The translations under genes and the position numbers were made by a program. From Apoderus coryli (lineage: Eukaryota; Arthropoda; Insecta; Coleoptera; Attelabidae), in NCBI GenBank assembly GCA_911728435.2, contig OU452198.1, positions 38,469,902-38,533,901 on the forward strand: DNA of 64,000 bases, written 5' to 3'. Each line of letters begins with the position of its first letter. Within the stretch, counting starts at the first letter, position 1. Below the pieces are notes generated by a model. It saw only the letters and a list, made by a program, of their open reading frames with translations, ran no database searches and was not told the origin of the DNA. Positions 39,501-54,800 of this stretch are shown piece by piece.

Positions 39501-42500
39501 ACTCGGATTAAAAAAAAGTCTCCCTAACAACAGGTTAAAAACTTAATTCAATATTATTTAATTATTAATTGCAGTGAAACAATAGTATACATACGTTTTA
39601 TGACTATTTAAAGTCCCAATTTAGCGAAATAACATTAACAATTGCAGGTACTATTAGCAAAAAAGGACCGGTCACAGATAACCTCCAACTGTTAGTACGT
39701 TATGCACAGACATAGAAGGTTTTCACATCTATTTATTTATTTATTTTTTATTTATTTATTCGCGGACAAAGTCCATTATTACAGCATACATAAAATATAT
39801 AATAAACAATAATATAAACGTATAATTTAAATGTAATTATTTTAATTCAATGAAACAGTTCGCAAAACGCATGCAAAAACCGAAAAGACACTCGGACGAC
39901 AATAAAACAGCCATCGGCCAAGCGTTCCGTAAACTCACCGATAGGTGCAAAGAAATCGAGGTTTAAGTAAGAGTGAGAATTGGCCAATCTGATAACTGGT
40001 GTGAAACTCTTCGTGGAAAAGCCGAGAGGCTCTATTAATCCTGGACGGTACGTGTAAATTTATATTGGTCAACAAATAGGATGACGGTAGCAAATTGTTT
40101 AACAGCTATACAAAATTGTTAGGTCTCTGACAACCCTGCGATCGCTCAACGTTGTGAGCCCCAACTCATCCATCAAAGCACCGTAATCAATCACATAATC
40201 AGTACGTCGCGGACGACCAAGCTTGAAGTGAGCGTACCTTCGGAATCGGCGCTGAACCTTCTCAACCTGAGCAATAAGGCAATCGTATGACGGGGCCCAA
40301 ACCGCCGAAGCATACTCCAAATGCGGTCTAATGAGCGTCGTGAACAAAGCTCTAATAGTATTGACATTATTAAAAGCTGCAGAGCACCGCTTTATGAAGC
40401 CCAACATTTTGAGCGACTTGGAAGCCCAATATCTGATGTGATAGAAGCATTTAGAAATATTTAAGGACATACCATGCATCTCACACCAATGCATAAATCT
40501 CACAACATCATCCTGCAGGAGATAACAATCTGTGGGACCGCCAATACGCCTGTAACATTTCAGGTCGTCCGCGAAAAGCCCTCTAAGGCTCGTGACAATT
40601 AATTTGTCAATTCAAGAAGGTTAAGCTCAGTGGATCCACCGTGGACCAGTGGATCTATTTCAAATTGCAATAGACTAGTTCCGCATATTACCACCATGCA
40701 CCCGTTCTGATTGGTGTAGACTTAGAAGGCATTGACGAGAGTGTTGGGTCGAATTTAATCAATTATATATGGGAAAAAAATCTCAAAATGCCTGAAAAGC
40801 GGACTTAGAAGGTTTTACAAGTAAGCCGACCGGATGTAAATTCTGCTAATATTTCTCGAACATTAATTTTCTCGAGGATGTCTTGTTTAATAGCTATAAT
40901 TGCTATATCGAATAATATTTCGTGGGCCAATGTGGATCTATAAGTAATTTTCTAATATTTTTAATTGAGAATGATATCTCTCCTGAAGCTACGGGAGGCG
41001 TTAGGAGACAGTAGGAAATGTTGCTATTAAATAATTTTGTAGGAGGAACTGTAAAATTGAAAAGGAATCTTTTGATTGCAAATCAGCAGTAGTTTAGCAT
41101 GTTATAATAATTATTATTTTTACTTTTTTATTTTTAATTTTTGAACAAAAAGTTATAAAATATTAAGAATATTTGAATATCATCATTTATAAATTGCTAA
41201 ACGGAAAGTACCTAATCGAAATATTAAAGGAAAGAAAACGGCATATATGATAATGGTAATTTTTATATTTATTTATAAAACAATATTTAATTGTGTTTTA
41301 ACTTATAATCTATTAATAATATATATTTTATAAGTACATAAACATACAAATTTTTTATACATATAAGATTAATATTTATTTTAAATTAGTTTTTTTTTTT
41401 AACTAAACCTACAGAAAAGGTAACAGAACTAAATCAAGTATGTCAAATGTTCGATAGAAAGAATTTGGAAGCATTACAAGATGGATATGGCCTAAAAAAA
41501 TAATTATAGAGCAAATTTTGATTTGTGTCTGTACAATTTTGGAACTAATGTACTGTAAAAAATTATTATTAATTTATTTTAGAAATAAATAAATTTTAAA
41601 TTATTTGTTCTCGCTGCTTGGAGAATATTGTTGAGTAAGTACAGAACTTACTTAATACTTGGATTAAATACGGAGCCAAAACTCAAAAAGTAGCAATAAT
41701 TGTATCTAGATATTTAATATAAAACAAAGAATTATTATCTTTATTTTATATTATGTATCATTTACTAATACATCAGAAGAATCACTAAATAAAATAAATT
41801 ACCTTTTATCCAGCAAAAACACGTTCTTATTTATAAAAAAAAGTTAAAGTGCTAAATACCTAATAGTATAAAAAAAGGAATATATAAATCATATTTTATT
41901 GTCTTATATGTTACATAAAAAATATAGTCGTATAATGTAAAAGAGAGATTCTTAAATTAAATACCTATATGGTGATCACGACGAATTTTTTCCTATATAC
42001 TAAATCAAACTAAAGAAAATTAATAATAAACCGCAATACAGAAGTCAAAAATTAATTAAAAAATATATTGTACAAAAAACTATAAAATTATATCGTTACG
42101 CTATGGCAGTAATATTTGTATGGTACATCAAACGTGATAAATATGCCTAAAATGGATAAAGAGTTTCGTTTGTTTACAAATATGTAGTAATGACTATTAT
42201 TTACTAAATACTAAAGATTTTTAAAATTTAGATTTTATCTGCATATCAATATGTCGCATAGGTTCTAGTACCTAATAATGATTTGTCATCAGAGAATTTC
42301 AGTAAATTTCCGTCAAACGAGACACGGAACGGGAAGTAATAGCTTCAGTAATTCAACTGATCGTTGTACAATAGTTAGCTTTAAAATTGACTTTTCTTTA
42401 TTGTGATGTCCTCAAATTCCGTATACCTAAGATACTGTTTGTTTAATAATAATTAATAATAAATCAATTAACTCAATGCTTTAGTAAAATCAGGCATGCA

Positions 42501-42815
42501 ACAGAAAATGGCGAAAATTTTACAGAATTATTATTTACCTAATCTAACATTATTAAGCGTCAAAGTATATAATATGAAATATAATAATCTGTCACAAAAT
42601 ATGTTTACGGAATTATTTGTATAAATATTATAACCCTGCGCTGGTTATATTGGCTAAACGAAACAACATTTAGAGAAAACGCTACACAATCATATACTAT
42701 AACAACTTAGCTCAACATTCTATAGAGGAGAATCACACCTTTAGTTTTGACGAAACAAAAATCTTCGTAACTAAAAAAGATAAAAGAAAATCGGGAAATG
42801 ATAAAATAAAGTCTT

Positions 42816-42852
<37 letters not shown>

Positions 42853-45800
42853 AATCAAAAAACAAATAGTGTGAACGACAGAACCGATACTCAAAATCTA
42901 AGTAGCATATTATATCATAACTTAATAAAATAATACGTATCAACCTAATATTTAGCAGTCACGCTTGTATTTTTCATTTCACTATGAATTTCATCAATGT
43001 TTCTATGAATATTTCTACTTTTAAGTGTTTATTTATTCGTCAATGAAAATGAGAGTTTTTTTTTCCTTTAATTATTTATTCAATTTCATATTAATATAAT
43101 AGTATATTGTGCAACGAACATGAAATTACATATATTTCCTACGAGTATGATCGTTTGCAGCATGAGCCGCAGGCGAGTGCTGCAAATCATACGAGTAGGA
43201 AATGGTCATTTCATGTGAGTTTCACACTATACTTTTTCTACGACTGTTTTAATGCTTTTGAATAAATTTAACATAATTTTTAGGAAAATATTTGTTTTTC
43301 GAAACTTACCTCTGTTAACGTATAAGCCCAAAATACGATAAATTAGAAGTATTAAATTGACTAGGTGGTGTTAAACTATATTCACTATCACTGTTTATGT
43401 GTTTTGAAATTAGCGAAATACTTAATTATAATTATTATGAATTATAAATACCAAAACTGTCAATTTGGTGTTTGTATTTTCGGCGTTGCTATGGTGATTT
43501 TTCATGCCCGCCGCTAATAATATTTCCCACGAGTTGCTAGGTAACTAGTGGGAAATATTATTACGCACGGGTAAATGATAAACAGCATTACAATGTATTA
43601 CATTTTCAAATAATGATTGAACATATAATAAAGGCATTTAAAGACAGTCGTAGAAAAAAGAAATTGTAATCATTTTAGACACATGAAGAAGATGAAATTA
43701 TACATCGAAACGTATGTTGCGTATAATATTAATTAATTTTGACATAAGATTTTAGAAGGGGTGGGGGTTTACAGTTTTTCTTTTGTAATAATCATAAAAG
43801 AACCTCTACAAAGAAAAACAAATATCTTTATGTGAAAACAAATTAGTTTGACGTTAATTATTGTATTAACCAGAAACCCTGATAAATTTAACTTTAACTT
43901 TTAATAAAAGTTTAGATGGTGCATCGCACGTAATTTTAACTGTTACAGATTTTGTCATTCTGAATTTCTCTTTATCCATTTTAGAGAACCAGGTTTAGAA
44001 GATTTGATTTTTGCTAACTTTTATTTCACATTACTACAACACCCTCTAAATAGCTCATAATAAATTATTTTGTTAAAAAATAAACGATTCTTATGAATTT
44101 CGTAATTAGAATTTATCTTCTACATTTCCCCCTAGTCTTTTTTATTGTTTCATTTATGAATTGTCTGTTGCCGTTTCATATTAATAATGTCGCAATACTT
44201 AAATAGAAATCAGTTTAAATATCAAATATTAAAAACACAAATGTTAATCAATTCTAATAATTAGTTTAATATCTCTACTTTAAAGACTTATGCTTATGAA
44301 AAAGCAAAAACAAAATCTATTGATTGTATGGCTATATTTAAATACAAAATGGAAATGTCAACGTTAAGTTTATGATAAAAATGATTGTGCAATATATTGT
44401 AGTAATTTGAATGAGTTTTTTGCTTTTAAAGGAAATATATTTTAACATTAACTCATAATATAATAAGACTAACTTACAACCATTAACTTAAAATTAGATT
44501 TTTGTTTTGGACATGGATTACAGAAAAAGTAAACTTACCTATCTAATAGTAAGATTATTTCTTTTTTTTTGAGTAATGTGGTCAAAATAACATTTAAATA
44601 TTAATTATCTAATTATTATTAGTATAGAAGCAGGAATACACATTCACAAATAGTAACAATTTAGTGGAAATTGTTTTAATTTAGTACCTACCTATTAAAG
44701 TTTCTAATTCGTAAGATTGACACAAAACGACCGATTTTTTGGTTGATTCCAAATCTTTGTTAACTAATTTAATATGTAAATGAGGACTCCTGCCACATAT
44801 TATTTACAAATATATTTTTATACTCTAGTAATAGACAACATAGTTAAGTATTTATTTAGTTTATGTTTTTTACAAGATACTTTGGATTTTGCTTTGTCAG
44901 AAAATTATACATAGTTTATATTTCGCACGAAGGTAAAAAAATTATCGAAATAGAAATTTAAGGGCAAACATAATGACCCCGAAACACTAAAAGAGGTGTA
45001 GTTAATATTTGGTCAACCTCAGTATTTGTATGAACCATAAATATGTATTGAAAATTTTAGAGGAAAGCATTTTTATTTTTTTAAATCTACTTGAAAATCT
45101 CAAGAAACAAAGTATATCCATTGCTTTAAACTTTAATGTATCTTCTAATTATCTATAGTATGACGTATCGTTTTCTGTAAATCATTAACTTTTTTTCCCT
45201 TATACGCGCTAACTATGAGTTTAATTTGATTTCACTTCATATCATAATAGTAACCAAACTTTCCTGATATTAAATTTTTAGCATGGAAATGAGCAGTATT
45301 CACAAAGAGTAGAAATGTAGATATTATTGTTGCTAATGTTTACGATTTTAATTACTGAGAGAATAAAGCCGCTTTTTGTGGAAATAAACGTTAAAAAAAA
45401 TATATTTTTTTCTGTGACGGGAAAAAAGTTTGACATATTTACTCTCCTGACAGGTAATAAAATGTCACTTTTTATCGCCGGGAAAAAAGTGAGTACTTTT
45501 TTCCCCGGGAAAAAAGTGAGCACTTTTTTCCCGGACACATAAGTAACGGTAGATATTTAATTTTAGGAAATTTTATTATATAAAAGTTACATTTTCTTTA
45601 TATCAAAACTGGCAATAATTTGTGACGCTACTTTTGCTGCTTCTACTGACTCCGGTGGAGTTTTCGCAATTTTTAAATTAAATTACAAAATGAAATTGAC
45701 AGATATTTGATTACTTTTTTAAAACTTCAAATTTCACTTGGATAATTTTCTGACTTTTTTCAATATTAAATCGAAGTTTTTCCCGTCTCAGAAAAAAATA

Positions 45801-48800
45801 GTGTATCATACACGGGAAAAAAGTTAGATTTTAGCTCTCGGTTTTTTGTCTCCCTCCGCTGCGCGTCGGGAGACAACACAACCTCGAGCTAAAATCTAGT
45901 ACTTTTTTCCCTTGTATAATAAATAACTATTTTTCTGTGTCGGGAAAAAAGTTTGACATATTTACTCTCTTGACAGGTAATAAAATGTCACTTTTTATCC
46001 CCGGGAAAAAAGTGAGCACTTTTTTCCCGGACACAAGTAACCGTAGATATTTAATTTTAGGAAATTTTTTTATACAAAAGTTACATTTTCTTTATATATC
46101 AAAACTGGCAATAATTTGTGACGCTACTTTTGCTGCTTCTACTGACTCCGGTGGAGTGTTCGCAATTTTTAAATTAAATTACAGAATGAAATTGACAGAT
46201 ATTTGATTACTTTTTTAAAACTTCAAATTTCACTTGGATAATTTTCTGACTTTTTTCAATATTAAATCGAGGTTTTTCCCGTCTCAGAAAAAAATAGTGT
46301 ATCATACACGGGAAAAAAGTTAGATTTTAGCTCTCGGTTTTTTGTCTCCCTCCGCTGCGCGTCGGGAGACAACACAACCTCGAGCTGAAATCTAGTACTT
46401 TTTTCCCTTGTATAATAAATAACTATATGTAACCATAGATAATATCAAATTAATGATTTTCCTATGTGTCTGAAAATATTTAAAATGAAGGCAAATATTT
46501 ATTCAAATGAAATTCTTATGGAATTATTTATTTTACACGGATAATGTGGTCAAATTATTACCAGAACTTGGAGAAAATTTAACCAGTTGTATCCTGCATT
46601 GCCAGGAATGAACGAGAGAAAATAATTTTATTAATTAATTCAAAGTTGTACTTAATAATATTGTCTTCATTTGAGGTCATAGGTTTGGTACTGTTGGAGG
46701 CGCTTTTAAATTTGAGTCATAATTAATAATATTTAAATAAAAATTTCATTGCTATTAAAAATACATGGACGTTGCTGAATCACCCCTACTATTTCATCAT
46801 AGTGGACCTCAAATTTCAACCAATGTGTAGGTAAATATAAACATTTTCTGTTTTTTTGCAAAATATCTTGTAAAAAAAATTATTATACAATCTTTTTTAT
46901 AACAGAACTATCTTCTCTTCAGCATAATCAATTTTTTTCTTTCACAGTTTCCTTGAAATTTGTAGCGCATTTAACATCAATCTATATTTAAAAAGATATT
47001 ATTTATTTAATACATATTTTTAGTTTTAATATTTTGGTTTTCTGGAAAAGCTTTACATTGATTTGTCCTTACATTTTGTTTGAATTGTATTAAGTATTTC
47101 TGTACAACAGTTGTTGAAAAGTGTATTGGTTATCTAGTTACAGCCATCGTAATCAGCAAAAATATCTTTGGCAAAAAAATATTAAAATAAATTACCAGTT
47201 TAACAAAATTCATTGACACCGTTTTGTATAATGTTATAGATCTTTATTGAAAAGTTTACTACCATATAAGGGATTAAGAATTTTATTATCAATTCAACAC
47301 TAAAGTTTAAATATTCGGGCATAACCTATTTTTAACTTTAAATATTATAGTTTACTGATTTATTTAGAAAAATAAACAAAACAAATCATTGTTGTGTAAT
47401 TAATTTGCTAAGTTTTATGCTTAAACCAAACTATTTACAAATAACGAGGAAGAAAAGCAATTACTTATGTGCTCCCTCATAGTTAGAATCTTGATCTGTG
47501 GTTTGATGGAGATTTCAAATCATTTCTAAGGTGGCATGATGTTTATCCAATACATGAATATAAGTATGATTTCTTCATTTTTTAATGCAAAATTTAGAAC
47601 ATTGTCAACATTTTCTATAAAAACGTGAAGAACTTTTCAATTAAATTAAAATTTCATTTGTTTAGCCATCATTGGTTTTTAAAAAAACCTTCCAGACACT
47701 AAATTTGTTTAGCAGATGACCCTAATGAGTTGATATGTTCTTTATGGCTTTATGAGTCTACAATGACGCTAAGAATGTAAAATAATTCTGTTCTAGAAAA
47801 TATGCGATATCTCGGCGACTTTATATCCGATTTAAGTCTACTTAAACCCTTTGAAAACGCAATTGATACTTTTCATTTAATGTGCAAACAAACCTTGATT
47901 ATTTTTTACCAAGTGTCCTCTAGGTGGCGTTGAATATCTAAATAACTGATTTAGCTCTTTTCTTTAAAGAAATAAATAGGATGATAGCATTTTAATATCT
48001 TAGTTTATAAGAAACAAAATGTCATAAATAAAGGCTTTATCGTATTCGAAACTTAAGTTATAACCATAAACTATTCAAATCTCGTTACCTTTTCTCTCTT
48101 TTTTTTTTGTTTTTAGTATTAACGGTTTATAGTTCTTGATACACAAGTTAGTCTTGCTTTAGACACATCAGCAGGTACTGAAATGACATTAATATGTTTT
48201 ATGTAAATCTGTAAATACAAGTAGTATTTTCAAGATTGTAAAAACTAAAAAAAAAAACGATACAATCAACATCTTACTTTGGTTGGTTGTTGGTGTTTTT
48301 TAAAATATAATATGTACTTATTTTAAATGTTGATTGTATCGTTTTTAAAATGGTTAGAAGAATTGCAATCTTTCACGTATTGTATTTTTAGATTTGCATT
48401 AAAAATATTAATGTAATTTCAGTCATGATGGTGTTTCAAAAGCAAGACGAAACATCACTTTGGAAATAAAAAGGGAAATAATTTTAGCTTACTTGAGAAA
48501 ACCCGAATAAAGTCTCGATGATAAAAAGAGAGAAAAGGTAACGATATTTGAATAGTTTAGTGTTATAACTTATGTTTGGAATATGATAGAGACTTCTGGT
48601 TTATGTCATTTTGTTTCCTTATTTTAGGCTTATTTAAACGAATATTATATAAAAATTGTATCATCCCATTTATTTTTTAGAGAAAAGGGCTAAATCACGT
48701 ATTTTGATATTCAACGCCATCTAGCCAACAGTTGGTAAAAAATAATAAAGGTTTGTTTGCACTTTAAACGAAAGGTATCAATTGCCTTTTCAATCAGCTT

Positions 48801-51800
48801 ATAAGTAAACTTAAATCGGATAAAGAGTCGCCTAGATATCACATATTTTCTAGAACATAATAATTATTTTACCCCCCTCCCATTATTTTAGGAGATACGC
48901 CAAAATAATAAGGAATAAAGTTGTAGACTATTAAAAGTAAGATTCAAAAATGTAACCTGATGCCTACCTGTTTATTTAATTTTTTTTTTAATATTGCTGT
49001 TTGTAGTTTTCTTTGTAAAAATGCCCTCTCTAGTGGTAGGTATTAAAAGTTGTTTTCCCGAAACCGACCAATAATTTCGGAGATACAGCAGGTCGCTAGA
49101 CTTAGGGAGACACCCGGTATATTTATAAAATAAAAATAGTTCTGAGAATTTCAACATAAATGTAATAATAACTGAACAAAAAAAGGACACTTGTTAGCAT
49201 CTGAGGATGACCTTAATATGTAATGGTTAGTGGTGTTTTCTGTTGGAAAGTGTTTGTGAAGTTAAGTTAAAAAATTCTAATACTTAAAATAATAAAGATA
49301 CTTTTGCTGATTTCGGAAACAACAAATATGTATAGAAAAAATATTGGTCAAAAAATATGGAAAGAAGGTGTATGGGCTAGGCTTGGAATATGGGCTACAG
49401 TGTTAAGAAAAGAGATGGTTATCCGTAAACGCAGTTTTGTTAAGTGTGATTGATGGCCGTATTCACCAACCCCTGATAATTTTTTACCAGACTGTTAAAC
49501 TGCTTAGCAGTCTGCTAAAATAGTGATGATAATGAATTTAGAAGAGAAAGAATTATAAAGCCGCATAATAATTTATTGTTGGAATCGGATGATTTAGATT
49601 TTAAAAGATGATTTCTGATTTCAGAGCCTACATTTCAACAGTTATTTGAAAAGTTTCAGGCTCTTTTAGATAATAGAATTTTTCCCACTCTCTTTTTTGT
49701 TTATTAAAAACGGCATTAGTTTTTTAATTTTCGCTTATACGAAAATATTTTTCCACAGTTTGGTTTGTATTCACCATCGAAAACAATGTACCTACTACAT
49801 TTTCAAATTATTATTAAACATATTATAAGAAAGGCATTTCTTAAAGACAGTCGTAGAAAAAAATATTTGCAATATCCAATTTGTGCATATTTCTTTTCAG
49901 TTTATTTGCATAATAATTATTATACCTACCTTTAGTATATCGAAAAGAAAACACTGCCTTTGTTTTGTTATTTTATACGAAACCCTAACCTTATATTCAA
50001 ATAATTATCAGTTTGGTAAAATTTAACTACCCGATTTCGACTGGATAACTTGGTAGTTGACTTGTCAAGCTGTTAAACGATAGTTTGGTGAATATAAAAT
50101 ATATACTTAGCAGACTGCTAAGCAGTTTAACAGTCTGATAAAAATTTATCAGGGGTTGGTGAATACGGCCGTTAGTAGTATTTTCTTTGTCCGATTGAGA
50201 AACTCGGAACTTGCGAAGTATTGCCGAGGCTATAAAGATTCGCATATAGAGTACCGATAATTAAGTAACAGGAATCCTTATCGCTTTAGAAGAGAATGCA
50301 TAGGTACTTTAGGAAAGTAGCAAAGTTGAACTCTGGGTTTAATGTTTAATATGCAATTTGTGGTGTCATGTCGAATGTGCAGTAGCGGAGAGAGAGATGA
50401 TTGTGTATGTTACTTTTGAGGCACTGTTGTTGTTAATTGTTCTTGTTTGTTTTTTTCAATTTTGCGTTTGTTATTTTGTAGTTATTTTCTGTAGTAGCCC
50501 ATATTTATTTGTATCACTTTCTCATTGACTGCTATGGTGTAATTTTTATTTAAACAAAATAAAATAAAAAACGACTTGCGTACAAATTTTAATAACTGTC
50601 AGTATAATGTTAATTAGGTTCTAGAGGTCCAGTAAAAAAAAAAAGAAAATAATATACTCAAAAATATGTCAAATAAACCAAATGGTAGCCCATATTTGTA
50701 CCTCTCCTCTATTCTAAACAATTTAAAGATTTTAAAATACGAACTTAACAATAATTATCATTACTAAAATAAGAAATCTTATTAAAATTAAGTATATAAT
50801 AAACTAGGACAATAAATTATTTCCCAGGATACAAAAATATAATAAAACATAGTTTTCTAATTATTAATATTAATCACAAAAATATATTCTATTTGTAACA
50901 ACTTAAATTTTACAATTAAATAAAATTTCTTCACACATTGCTTAAACTTTAACATAAATCTAGTATTTATTAAACAAAATACTTTTGATTCTTTGTCAGT
51001 AACGTACAAAAAAAAAATATATATATAAAAATTCGGTATAAGTCCATCTAGTTTTAAGATCTTGTCAATTATTTTATCTGTATACAGGGTGAGTCGGTTT
51101 ACTGTATCAAAACTGCAAATTTCATTTGTTCTTTGTTGAGGTCATATTATGAAGAGCTAATGCTGCCATATTTTGAAAACCTTGGCTCCAAAAAGAGATG
51201 CATATCAAACGTATGGTTTTGTAAAGAGAACAATCCTGTATTTATAATGGTATTTCGATAGTACCTCAAAAATAAATGCGCTTTGGTATATCATGTAAAA
51301 TTAATATTTCAGTTTATATGAAATTTAAAAAAAAATCTTTAGGCTGATGATAACCAACTTTCATATTAACTTATTAATGCAAAGAATCACCTTTTAAGTT
51401 ATATAGGGTATTCAGAATTGGGTAACCAAAATGTATCGCCATTTAAATGGAACTTGATTTTTTCAAATGTAACACTAGAATTGCTTCGTTTTCAAATTTC
51501 ACATATTAATAGACTAATTAACCAAATTAAGAAATATAACTACTAAACCATAATAATAAGTAAACTAATGCCAATATCAAATAGATACCTAATGAATAAT
51601 TAACCATAAAATAATTCAATTTTCTAGTACACACGAAACTCTCTTTTCGTTTTAATGAATTTTAGTTAAACTAATTAATACCATCTCACTAATATTCTTG
51701 ATGTGAGTCTGCTAGGTTCCTGGAGTAATATAAAAAAATCAGGTCTGAGTAATAGAAAAACGTATTTCGATGGAAAATGAAGCAATTTGAGTGCTAACAA

Positions 51801-54800
51801 CATTTAAAACAAAATTCATGCATAATTAAAATCTGCATCGAGTTCCATTTGAGAAGTTATATTTATTTAAATGGCGATAAATTTTGGTAAATCTTAAAAG
51901 AAGATTGTTTACATTAATAAGTTAATATAAAAGCGGGTTATCATCAGTTTTTCTTGAAATTTACTGTACATGGAAAATTTAACTTTTTAATTTGGAGTTG
52001 TAATTTTAATGATCGAATAAAAGTCAAATCTCCACAAAATAAGTTTAATAGAACAATCGTCTAACGGAATTTATCAGTTATACATGTTTCGGAATTAGAC
52101 CAGTCCCATCATCAGTGGCAGAATTAAATTGTAATCATATTAGATAAGTTCATTCTTTTTTCTAATAATCATTCTGAATTAATTAAAGAAATCTAGAGAT
52201 TATTTACCGTTTTTACCTTTACCAAGTTCGAGCTAGAATCTATTCATTTTAACTGCGTAGATTCTAGCACGAACTTAGTAAAGCAAAAACGTTAAATAAT
52301 TTCTAGATTTCTTCAATTAATTCAGAATGGTACCTATATAAAAAGAAAAGAATGAACATATCTAATATATTATATTTTAACATAATTTTTAAAAAACACT
52401 TTTTCCATAGGGTGACTTTTCGATGTATTATTATTTGTCTTAGTGAATTTACCCGATTGTTGATTTTGCCACTGATTATGGAACTGGTCTAGTTCCGAAA
52501 CATGTGTGGCTGGTAAATACCGATTTGACTTTTATGCGACCACTAAAATTAACTTTATACCAAGGTTCTAAAATTACACAAATTGATGATTTTTTCTAAA
52601 AATCGTAAGGAATATGATATCTTATAACAACTCACACTTATTTTGGAGGAACAACAATACCCTCTTAAATATAAGGTGTTCTATTAAAAAAAACATAACT
52701 GTTTGGAGCCAGCCTGTATACTTGCAATGTTTTGCAAAATGTGACCGCATTTCATCATATTGAACGTATCGCCAAATTTACTTATCTTGGAGCGTCTCTA
52801 AATGAAAAGTGGGAATGTGATGAAGAAGTGAAGAGAAGAACCAACCTTCTTTAAACTTAAGAAAATACTTCTTCACAAAAATATGCCACTACACATTCGA
52901 ATACGCGTAGTTCAATGTTATGTATGGCCTATTGTATTGTACGGTGTTGAAACCTGGTCACTTAAAACCAGAACGCTAAATCGGATCGAAGCTTTTGAGT
53001 TGTATACACAGCCCACACAACTAATAATGAAGTTCTACCAAGAACTGGCATAGAAAGACATCTATTGGACACTGTAAAAAACATAAAGTGTCATATCTGG
53101 GGCATATACTGAGAAGACCCCGCTACTCCATACCAAAGCTAGTACTGCAAGGAAAAATCTCCGCACTATAAGCCGCAACCCTTTTTGTACAGGCTGAGGA
53201 GGGCACCCTGGTTATTCTATGACCAAGAAATGGACAAATGATCGCCGACGTGCGGCATGGCACATGGCACCCGAAGAATAAGAAGACCGCATTAGATCTA
53301 TATTATATAATATGACCTCGGTGAAGAAAAACAAAATTTGTTGTAGTTTTGATACAGTAAGTAAACCGACGCGTCTTGCTAGACTCACTCCCCTGCAGAA
53401 TGTCCAGAAATATTCGTTAAGCCAAATAGTAAAATTTAAGATTCGGTACACACTATATACCTAAACACTGATGTAAAATATTAAAGGTATTTATATAAAT
53501 GTCATGGAATGTTCATTTACCCAAATACTGCCAAGAAAAATTGTAATTCTGAATTGGTATAGTTTTAATTTTTTAATTATTCAAGATGCAATAAATATGT
53601 TTGACTTTATTATTGCATTTTGACAATTATTTTTCTAAAACGCAAATCAAAGTCTTAACAGAAGAGTTCATAATAATTATCATTTAGTATCTATCAAAAA
53701 TAATTGACATATTTTATACGGCTGTATCGGTTTTTTCGTCTTTTTTGATCGGTAAATCGTTTCCATTAATATATTCCGAGGAAACTTGATGATGTGGGTT
53801 ATCCACACCATCCGTACTGATTTCTGAATGGTGTTGCTGTCCGTTTTCGCCAGTGGTGTAGTCAATCACAGTGGCACCCCCTACAACAGATAAAAGCTAA
53901 TGTAAGTCGAGGCCTTTTAAGATATGAGAAAATTAGTGTACACACTTTACTAACCGTAAATTCTACAATATATTTTACAATGTATCTACAAAACTGTCTT
54001 AAATGTATCGCTAAACTAAAATATACAGGGTATTTCAAAAAAATGCGGCGATATTTCGTGATAAGTCCAGTAGCGTTAAGGGGGGCAACTTAATAAAAAA
54101 TATTGGCACAAAAAAAATGTACGCCACTGATTGTAATTTAATTTACATATAATTGTCTTGAGATAAAGCGACTAAAACTACTTTTTGAAGTAACGTCACG
54201 ACACGATTTAATACTTTCGTCCCGCAAAAGAGATGAAGCATATAACAAATATGATGGAGAGAGAGACAGAGATATTTGTGGTGTATGCTACACACTATAT
54301 CCTAACCATACACTATTATGTATATAGCGGCGAAAGAAAACGAGTGCATGCATAGGCACAGCTACACTTAGGGTGTTATTTTACAAGGCAAATATTGTTT
54401 ATTATATGAGATTCTGTTGTAGTTTGAAATTTTCGTGAAAGAAGTATTCACTTCTATCACGTGTACTGTGCTGCACGCGAATTTTTTTTATGTGTTATAT
54501 CAGTAACGTTGATGTTAATGGACTGCGCCAATCATTTTGATTATGTCAAATTTGTTGAAGTGCCTTAACATGAATCTACAAATGCCGAGATGACCGACAC
54601 GCACTTCATTTATGGACTCGCTGATGGCAATGCATTCGAAACTAGGCGGTTGTACACTGAAAGATTTCCTCAGCGTACCTCGTGATAGAAAATTTTTTGA
54701 AAGCATTCATCGAGGCCTTCAATGAAACAGGCACACTAAAACGAAGTGGAGGAACAGGAAGGCCAAAGACAGCAACATTGTAGAGCTGGAAGATGATGTG

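Larger units (their letters stand above)
51085..53372. mobile_element. 2.3-kb composite element bounded by inverted repeats of about 60 bp
   Basis: GTCGGTTTACTGTATCAAAA and GAGGTCATATTAT near the left end reappear inverted at 53280-53372 (ATAATATGACCTC...TTTTGATACAGTAAGTAAAC). Inside lie a foldback element (52010-52555) and a LINE tail (52770-53280). The outer element may be a large DNA transposon that received insertions. Confidence 0.55.

Noticed and set aside
42707..42943. 78-codon minus-strand frame with poly-Asn
   Set aside because: Created by the (ATT)11 microsatellite.
45278..46206. Open frames on both strands repeating GKKVLTFFP / GKKVSTFFP
   Set aside because: They are translations of the palindromic GGGAAAAAAGT repeat, not protein genes.
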